Source: Alviniconcha marisindica (Eukaryota > Mollusca > Gastropoda > Provannidae). Taken from it: a DNA stretch of 64,000 nucleotides. Positions 62,601 through 64,000 of the stretch are shown here, piece by piece (position 1 is the stretch's first letter; every line of letters begins with the position of its first letter). The notes under the pieces are model-generated. The model saw only the letters and a program-made list of their open reading frames with translations, did not search any database and had not been told where the DNA came from. The stretch spans positions 1,473,501-1,537,500 of the forward strand of contig JABMCL010002815.1 in assembly GCA_018857735.1 (NCBI GenBank), given 5' to 3'. The translations under genes and the position numbers were made by a program.

Positions 62601-63007
62601 TGCACACAGACAAAAATAACCAACCCCAAAATACATCGAAACGAGTCGACACAAGAAAATGTCCAAATATCACTCCATAACTTCACGCAATAATGAAGAC
62701 AATTTCACCAGCTGTATACAACTTCCATGTCCCCCCACCACCACCATAAAATAAAATAAAGCTGATTCCACAATCCAAGTACAAAATTCCAAAACTGGTG
62801 TTTGTTTCTGATGGTGAAGAGCACTTTTGCTCCTCAATTTTGCAATGACGCCAATGTCAGTCACGTCGTATCAAATGTCTGAGGCTGTTCACCAAGCACA
62901 CTGAAATGCAAACTGACAAAAACAGAAAGTGACCTTGCAGTCTTTGGCATGTTGTTGCAGAGAACACCCATCTCCTAGCCCTCACAGATCAAGCCGCACC
63001 GAATCAG

Positions 63008-63025
63008 CACACACACACCACACAG

Positions 63026-63086
<61 letters not shown>

Positions 63087-63100
63087 CACCTCCACACACA
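63008..63100. repeat. (CA)n-rich microsatellite
   Basis: Interrupted CA runs about 90 bp downstream of the stop codon of the minus-strand terminal exon. Confidence 0.9.
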
Positions 63101-63190
63101 CTCTCACTCCAGCCAGCAGCTGTAGAGAGCAATGCATACACGTACACACACCCCCTCAGGGGCAACCCGATCACTTCATTAATGTGTCGC

Positions 63191-63486
63191 CTAGGCGATG
63201 GAGACGTCAGCGATCCCACCCCGAGTCCCAAGAGAGCCCCTGGGGTTCCCAGAGCCCTTGGAACCTGAGCGAATCAGCTCGAAGGTGCTGCCAAAGACGC
63301 TGCCACTCATGCTCTCCTCGTCCGTCTCCGAGGGCGGGGCTGCAGCAGCACCAAGGGGTGGGGGGACGTCACCGTGGTCGCCGTGGTTATGGCGCCTGCT
63401 GGTGAAGCGCACCAACTCTGCCGTGCTTCCTGCCACACTTACGTCGTCACCGTACTCGGACTCTGCGAGGTGCAAGCGAGGTGCAT
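63191..63486 (-). CDS. C-terminal coding exon of an unidentified gene
   Basis: A strong acceptor (TGGCTTCCTTTCAG) precedes 63486; the exon opens with two bases of a split codon and then APRLHLAESEYGDDVSV. It runs 98 codons to TAG at 63193-63191. The sequence is Ser/Gly/Pro-rich with acidic patches (SETDEESMSGS) and looks like a disordered cytoplasmic tail. A short motif occurs twice: SVAGSTAELVRF and SVFGSTFELIRS. GC content is clearly above the flanks, supporting real coding. I do not recognise the family. Earlier exons must lie beyond 64000 or in unrecognised sequence at 63500-64000. Confidence 0.65.
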
Positions 63487-63659
63487 CTGAAAGGAAGCCA
63501 GACAGGTCATGGAATTAGTTCTCAGTCTGTCTGGAGAAGAAAATAATACAGAGAGATTGAAGGTGTTGGGGTGTTACTATAATTATATATACAAGCCTGT
63601 ATACCGAGAAGACAGGAGTCAAAGTGTTGTTCTTTGCAAAGTGCACCACAGACAGCGTG

Positions 63660-63935
63660 TCACCCGCTGGTGGAAGTGTTGCTTTACGTCCACAGAAACT
63701 GTAAGCTTATTAGGGACGGGAGCCCGGGACGGCCACCTCGACTTTCACACAGCTCCTGAGCTCTGTATACCGGGAAGACAGGAGTCAAAGTATTGTTCTT
63801 TGTTCTCTTGCAAAGAGCGCCAAAGACAGCGCATCACCTGCTGGTTGAGTGTTGCTTTACGTCCACAAAATACCATAGGCTTATGAGGGATGGGAACCCA
63901 GGACGGCCACCTTGACTTTCACACAGCTCCTGAGC
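63660..63935 (-). repeat. Tandem pair of SINE-A-type tail fragments
   Basis: Two ~180-bp units carry GTATACCGGGAAGACAGGAG-type sequence, GTTGCTTTACGTCCACA, GCTTATTAGGGACGGG and GGACGGCCACCTCGACTTTC. The core matches the reverse of the SINE-A tail. A related motif occurs at 19686-19748. The dispersed unit therefore extends beyond SINE-A itself. Confidence 0.75.
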
Positions 63936-64000
63936 TCTGTCACCTGCTGCCCATGTGTAAGCTGTTTATACCCCCCCATCCCTCTCAGCGAAATTAATCT

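Overview
ORGANISM. The window is nuclear DNA from a repeat-rich animal genome. Its genes have many introns, the intergenic DNA is full of CA/GT, GA and AT microsatellites, and several tRNA-derived SINE families and short inverted-repeat DNA transposons are present. The proteins are clearly animal but diverged from vertebrate orthologues. A mollusc, probably a gastropod, is my best inference; this rests on general character, not on a diagnostic marker. LAYOUT. (1) 217-4081 (+): complete four-exon DOHH, deoxyhypusine hydroxylase, with all four His-Glu iron-binding motifs. (2) 5905-10558 (-): two-exon GPATCH3 orthologue, convergent with DOHH. Its 2.9 kb intron holds a decayed THAP-domain DNA transposon. 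(3) 11023-12192 (+): intronless ankyrin-repeat/SOCS-box (ASB-type) gene, head to head with GPATCH3 across about 0.5 kb. (4) 12.2-20.4 kb: intergenic repeats, including an unusual inverted-repeat element packed with short palindromes. (5) 20398-27026 (-): five-exon AK3, mitochondrial GTP:AMP phosphotransferase, whose first intron appears to use a GC donor. (6) 28522-48891 (+): PUM3 (Puf-A/KIAA0020), 17 coding exons joining in frame to 793 residues, head to head with AK3. (7) 49-63 kb: PUM3 3' flank and a gene-poor stretch of SINEs, MITEs, tandem arrays and long G or C runs, some of doubtful assembly quality. (8) 63191-63486 (-): last coding exon of an unidentified gene whose remainder lies beyond the window. 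HOW THEY RELATE. All recognised genes are housekeeping or regulatory: eIF5A hypusination, nucleolar ribosome biogenesis, mitochondrial nucleotide balance, a nuclear G-patch factor and a CUL5 ligase adaptor. There is no operon or single-pathway cluster. MOST UNUSUAL SIGNAL. Exon edges, each a few exon bases plus the splice site, have been duplicated or amplified into tandem arrays in neighbouring intron DNA. In PUM3 this affects the exon 4 donor, exon 9 acceptor, exon 9 donor, exon 11 acceptor and exon 13 donor. In DOHH a partial copy of the exon 4 acceptor and a copy of the stop-codon region are seen. Other PUM3 arrays end flush against acceptors. The result is dozens of decoy splice sites inside a conserved gene.
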